A DNA stretch of 36,769 nt from Chloroflexota bacterium (GTDB lineage: Bacteria > Chloroflexota > Anaerolineae > B4-G1), in NCBI GenBank assembly GCA_012514315.1, contig JAAZAN010000074.1, positions 1-36,769 on the forward strand, given 5' to 3'. Below, piece by piece: positions 33,677 through 36,769 of this stretch (position 1 is its first letter; every line of letters begins with the position of its first letter). A model generated the notes under the pieces. The model was not told where the DNA came from. It searched no databases and was given only the letters and a program-made list of their open reading frames with translations. The position numbers were made by a program, and so were the translations under genes.

Positions 33677-34195
33677 CTACAGGGATAGGAACTGTCGGAC
33701 CAGTTTCTGACTTCGACTGTCCAGATCGCTAAGCCGGGTAATCTCGTACCGCGCGTCGTTGACGTCGATCAGTAACCAGTGATCGTGGGAGACTTGACGG
33801 GCGTAACTGATGATGTTGTTCCGCATGACGAATTCCTTGACCCCTTTGTCGGTATCGACGGACCAGTACAGGAACCCCAGTTCCTCCCGGACCTTGCGGA
33901 CAGCTTGGACCTTCGGCACCAGGTAGTGGAGGTTCATCTCCGCGGAGATCGCGTCGCGATCCTGCTCATTCAACGTCTCCCATTCCTCCACGATCCCGAT
34001 CTCCGGTTGTTCTTCGTCACTGGCGTCTCGTACTGAGATCAAGCTCTGTCGGTCTGAGACGGGGAAACAGGAGCGCAGCACGACGCGCGGGTAGTGTGTT
34101 CCATCAGCCAATGTGAGGCTGAGCGTATCGCCAACGCGCCGGAATTGCACGTCCTCGGGATACAGATAGGTGATCTCAAAAGGCTTCGCGGGCAT
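33677..34195 (-). CDS. DUF1854 family protein
   Basis: The protein, 172 residues from ATG 34195, matches DUF1854: PEDVQFRRVGDTLSLTLADG, CFPVSDRQSLISVRD, NNIISYARQVSHDHWLLIDV and the ending YEITRLSDLDSRSQKLVRQF. Members occur next to an ABC exporter and in some proteobacteria beside cyanophycin genes; here the exporter gene lies directly upstream. ATG 34195 has GGAGGG nine bases away; the longer start at 34213 has no site. It follows the exporter stop by about 20 bases, so both share the riboswitch-controlled transcript. Function is unknown. Confidence 0.85.
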   Translation of the reverse strand: MPAKPFEITYLYPEDVQFRRVGDTLSLTLADGTHYPRVVLRSCFPVSDRQSLISVRDASDEEQPEIGIVEEWETLNEQDRDAISAEMNLHYLVPKVQAVRKVREELGFLYWSVDTDKGVKEFVMRNNIISYARQVSHDHWLLIDVNDARYEITRLSDLDSRSQKLVRQFLSL

Positions 34196-34214
34196 CTGGC
34201 GGCGTCCCTCCATG

Positions 34215-36470
34215 CTAGAGACTCACAGTCCCGTCCAGTGAGGCAAGTTGTGTCTGCATCTGGACCAGGTTGAAGAATGCACCCTTCCTGTTCATTAGCT
34301 CGTTGGGTGGCCCTTGCTCCTCCAGACGGCCGTGTTCTAGAACGACGATGCGGTTGGCGTTGTAGAGCGTCGAAAGCCTGTGTGCGATCGCGATAGTCGT
34401 CCGTCCCTTCACCAGGTGGTCCAGGGCCTCCTGGATCTGTCGCTCGGTCTTTGTGTCCACAGAGGAGGTGGCCTCATCCAGGATCAAGATCCTCGGATTG
34501 TGGAGAATCGCCCGGGCGATCGAGATGCGCTGTCGCTCTCCACCCGAAAGCCCAGTGCCGCCCTCTCCCACGATTGTGTCGTAGCTCTCAGGCAATCTCG
34601 TGATGAAATCGTGGGCATTCGCAGCCTTCGCTGCGCGGATAATCTCCTCGCGTGAGGCATCCGGTTTGCTGTAGGCGATATTCTCAGCCAGGGTGCCCCG
34701 AAAGAGGAAGGGCGTCTGTAGGACGAGCCCGATTTGCTTGCGGATCTCGTCCATGGACAGATCGCGGATGTCGATTCCATCGATCAGGATGCTCCCACGG
34801 GTGACGTCATAGAAGCGACATAGCAGATTGACCAGCGTTGTCTTTCCCGCCCCACTGTGCCCAACGACCCCGATCATCTCACCAGGCTCGACGCTGAAAC
34901 TGACGTCCCGGATAACCGGATAGTAGGGGTCATATCCGAACGTCACGTTGTTGAAGTCGATCCGCCCGCCGATTCGTGGCTTGGATACTGGCTGCGGGAC
35001 GCCTCGCTGTGGTTCCTCATCCAGCAGCTCGAAGGTTCGCTGGGATATTGTCAGGAAGCGGTTCATTGCCTGGCTGATATGGGTCAGATTGGAGAGCGGA
35101 CCGTAGAACATGCCCAGGTAGCTCAAGAACGCCATCAATGTTCCCAGCGAAATCGTGTCGGCTAGCACGGCCTGACCGCCGGCATACCAGATGATCAGCC
35201 CACCCGCCCCAAATGCGAATGATACCAGCGGAAAGAACTTGCTCCACGCAACGTCTACCTGCATACGGGAACGAAGCAGGCTCGCGTTTCGATCGCGGTA
35301 CCGTGCCTCCTCCTGTTCTTCCTGCGCAAATGCCTTGACGACACGGACCCCGGCCAGGAAGGTGTTGAGCATGGCGTTCAAGCGCCAACGTGCGATCCAG
35401 AAGCGCTTGAAGTGCGGTTGCATGTAGCGGTAGTACATAATGGCGGCCAAGATGACGAACGGCGTCGGAATCAGGACGTAGAATCCAAGAGATGGCGCCA
35501 TACCGAACAGCACCGCGCCGATGCCCATGACGAGCAGGATGTTCAGCGTGAAGGTCGTCATCTGGGAAACCAGCCCCTGGAGCTCTTCCGTGTCCTGGTT
35601 GATCCGCGTCATCAGCCGGCCTATCTGGTTCTTGTCGAAGTAATCGATAGGCAGCGTCTTCAGATGGCTGAACAGCTGGTCGCGAATGCCTGAGGTAAAG
35701 CGAGTGCTGATGTTGACATTCATCCAGTTAGTGAGGATCGTGATGACGACGCGCACGACTTGCAGACCTAGCAGGCCTCCGACCAACCAGCCTAGCCACT
35801 CCGTGTGACCACCGGCGCGCAGAACGTCGTCGATGAGAATGCGCGTTAGATATGGAGGCAGGAGGTCCACAATGACGCCCGCTAGAAGGAGGGTCACGAT
35901 CAGGGCCAAAGCGCCTCGGTAGGGACGGGCCAATCCGAGGAGACGTCGGAGAAGCTTGCCACGTTGAATGCAGTTCGGGCAGACCTTCGACGATCCATCG
36001 ATCAGGAAGCGACCACATACCAGGCAGCGATGGCTATCCGCATCCGGGTCGGGAACGGACGTCTCCGGGCCGTACTCTGCCCGTTCGTGGAGGTAGAATG
36101 CGACGCGACCGAAGCGATCGGTCAGTTCATTCGAATAGTGCAGCAACACCTGGGGTTGCTGATTGATCGTGACCTCAATCAGCCCGTTGCCGACGCAACG
36201 CTCAATCTTCGCATCCTCGATCGTATCCAGGGGAAGACGGTATCGAGCGTCAGCAGATCCGTTGCGCCGATCGATTACCCACAGGTCACGGTGATCGATC
36301 AGCAACCACTGCTCGCCGAACGTGCCATCTGGCGCCAGATCGGACCGTACGCCGATGATCAGATCGTCTACAGCGCCACCTTTGGATTCGAAATGAGTCA
36401 CTACCGGAGTCGGTAGATCGCTCAGTTGGATCGTCGGGGCTGGCGACTCATCCTCAGCTACTCCGCTCAT
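34215..36470 (-). CDS. ABC exporter with N-terminal regulatory-like domain and zinc ribbon
   Basis: A 751-residue half-transporter fused to an unusual N-terminus. Residues about 20-135 are beta-rich and PH-like (WLLIDHRDLWVIDR, IEVTINQQPQVLLHYS). A zinc ribbon with Cys149, Cys152, Cys164 and Cys167 follows (CLVCGRF, KVCPNC). Then come six membrane helices of an exporter domain (about 180-480). The ATPase has Walker A (GHSGAGKTT), signature LSGGERQRISIARA and Walker B ILILDEATSSVD. The family exports lipids, peptides or drugs as dimers; substrate unknown. ATG 36470 follows GGGAGGC. It is transcribed behind a cyclic-di-AMP-type riboswitch and followed by its DUF1854 partner. Confidence 0.92.
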   Translation of the reverse strand: MSGVAEDESPAPTIQLSDLPTPVVTHFESKGGAVDDLIIGVRSDLAPDGTFGEQWLLIDHRDLWVIDRRNGSADARYRLPLDTIEDAKIERCVGNGLIEVTINQQPQVLLHYSNELTDRFGRVAFYLHERAEYGPETSVPDPDADSHRCLVCGRFLIDGSSKVCPNCIQRGKLLRRLLGLARPYRGALALIVTLLLAGVIVDLLPPYLTRILIDDVLRAGGHTEWLGWLVGGLLGLQVVRVVITILTNWMNVNISTRFTSGIRDQLFSHLKTLPIDYFDKNQIGRLMTRINQDTEELQGLVSQMTTFTLNILLVMGIGAVLFGMAPSLGFYVLIPTPFVILAAIMYYRYMQPHFKRFWIARWRLNAMLNTFLAGVRVVKAFAQEEQEEARYRDRNASLLRSRMQVDVAWSKFFPLVSFAFGAGGLIIWYAGGQAVLADTISLGTLMAFLSYLGMFYGPLSNLTHISQAMNRFLTISQRTFELLDEEPQRGVPQPVSKPRIGGRIDFNNVTFGYDPYYPVIRDVSFSVEPGEMIGVVGHSGAGKTTLVNLLCRFYDVTRGSILIDGIDIRDLSMDEIRKQIGLVLQTPFLFRGTLAENIAYSKPDASREEIIRAAKAANAHDFITRLPESYDTIVGEGGTGLSGGERQRISIARAILHNPRILILDEATSSVDTKTERQIQEALDHLVKGRTTIAIAHRLSTLYNANRIVVLEHGRLEEQGPPNELMNRKGAFFNLVQMQTQLASLDGTVSL

Positions 36471-36544
36471 TTTGCCTCCCGGGCGAGGTGTTCTTGGACA
36501 CGTCGCACCGCAAATCTTGAGGCACCCTGATCGGACGGCGCCAA

Positions 36545-36580
36545 TAAAAAAGGGCACCTGACCCACAACAAGGTGTCCTT
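36545..36580 (-). terminator. Intrinsic terminator controlled by the riboswitch
   Basis: Minus-strand AAGGACACCT (36580-36571) and AGGTGCCCTT (36559-36550) pair over ten bases with one U-G pair and an 11-base loop. They are followed by six U residues (36551-36546). It lies between the aptamer and the ABC gene start at 36470, as in transcription-controlled riboswitches. Confidence 0.85.
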
Positions 36581-36700
36581 CTTCTACGCCTGCGAGGTTA
36601 GCTGCCGGGCTCGGGCTGAAGAAGCTGCCCTACGACGGATTGTCCCGTCGACTCGCCCCCTTCTGGTTCCCCCGCTGCTTGTGCATTCGGCGTATCATCT
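36581..36700 (-). promoter_or_regulatory. Cyclic-di-AMP (ydaO/yuaA-type) riboswitch aptamer
   Basis: Read on the minus strand, the leader shows the ydaO/yuaA consensus blocks in order. These are CGCCGAAT (about 36692-36685), CGGGGGAACCA (36674-36664), GGGGGCGAGT (36660-36651), a variable hairpin CGACGG/CCGTCG, AGGGC...GCCCGA, and the highly conserved run GCCCGGCAGCTAACC with TCGCAGGCG (36610-36587). Known members bind c-di-AMP and turn expression off by termination. A terminator directly follows, and the downstream gene is the ABC exporter. CTTCTTC (36624-36618) is complementary to GAAGAAG (36584-36578), a candidate antiterminator contact. Confidence 0.88.
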
Positions 36701-36725
36701 ATGCAATTATCGCTCGATGCATCCG

Positions 36726-36754
36726 ATTCTACCACATTGCCGCTCGCTCGTCAA
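36726..36754 (-). promoter_or_regulatory. Promoter of the riboswitch-ABC exporter transcript
   Basis: On the minus strand TTGACG (36754-36749), 17-base spacer, TAGAAT (36731-36726) with TG one base before it (extended -10). The start would lie near 36719, just before the aptamer. Confidence 0.8.
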
Positions 36755-36769
36755 CAGCGGTCGCCCCCG

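Overview
The window is moderately GC-rich, densely coded bacterial chromosome with many GTG and TTG starts and clear Shine-Dalgarno sites. The gene content (rpmH-rnpA-yidD-yidC-jag, parA-parB, rplI, a RodZ-like protein beside rimO, a DUF1854/ABC-exporter pair, Gfo/Idh/MocA sugar genes) suggests a Chloroflexota-like lineage. That placement is inference from gene types and order; no rRNA or phylogenetic marker was tested.

Layout. Positions 1-61 hold the 5' end of a leftward gene cut by the window edge. 206-4393: a lipoprotein solute-binding protein, a glycerate 2-kinase and adenylosuccinate lyase, closed by an intrinsic terminator. 4573-5322: a DUF554 membrane protein. 5324-9126: a canonical promoter (TTGACC-N17-TATAAT) drives rpmH, rnpA, yidD, a PQQ-propeller lipoprotein, yidC and jag, ending at a likely terminator. 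9187-12148: a PfkB-type sugar kinase, parA, parB and a small internally duplicated protein of unknown function.

12171-22559 is an accessory block of sugar or amino-sugar metabolism: a leftward dipeptide epimerase-like enzyme, a truncated MFS transporter, two Gfo/Idh/MocA oxidoreductases, an unrecognised and possibly frameshifted gene, a glucosamine-6-phosphate-deaminase-like protein with changed catalytic positions, a PIG-L deacetylase, and leftward genes for an unrecognised protein, a DUF4432 protein and a cyclopropane-fatty-acid-synthase-like methyltransferase. 22742-26920 returns to housekeeping: tRNA-Cys, tRNA-Leu, rplI, a RodZ-like gene, rimO and an AlkZ-related protein.

26914-32776 is leftward: a lipoprotein gene, then a tightly packed five-gene operon (cupin, M23 peptidase, sensor kinase, LuxR-type response regulator, DUF3828 lipoprotein) from a TTGTCC-N17-TATAAT promoter. 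A rightward GAF protein follows. The right edge holds a leftward ABC exporter and DUF1854 gene. Upstream of them are a promoter, an RNA matching the cyclic-di-AMP (ydaO/yuaA) riboswitch consensus and an intrinsic terminator, so the exporter is probably controlled by cyclic di-AMP. I regard that unit, together with the amino-sugar cluster carrying an altered deaminase homologue, as the most interesting part of the window.
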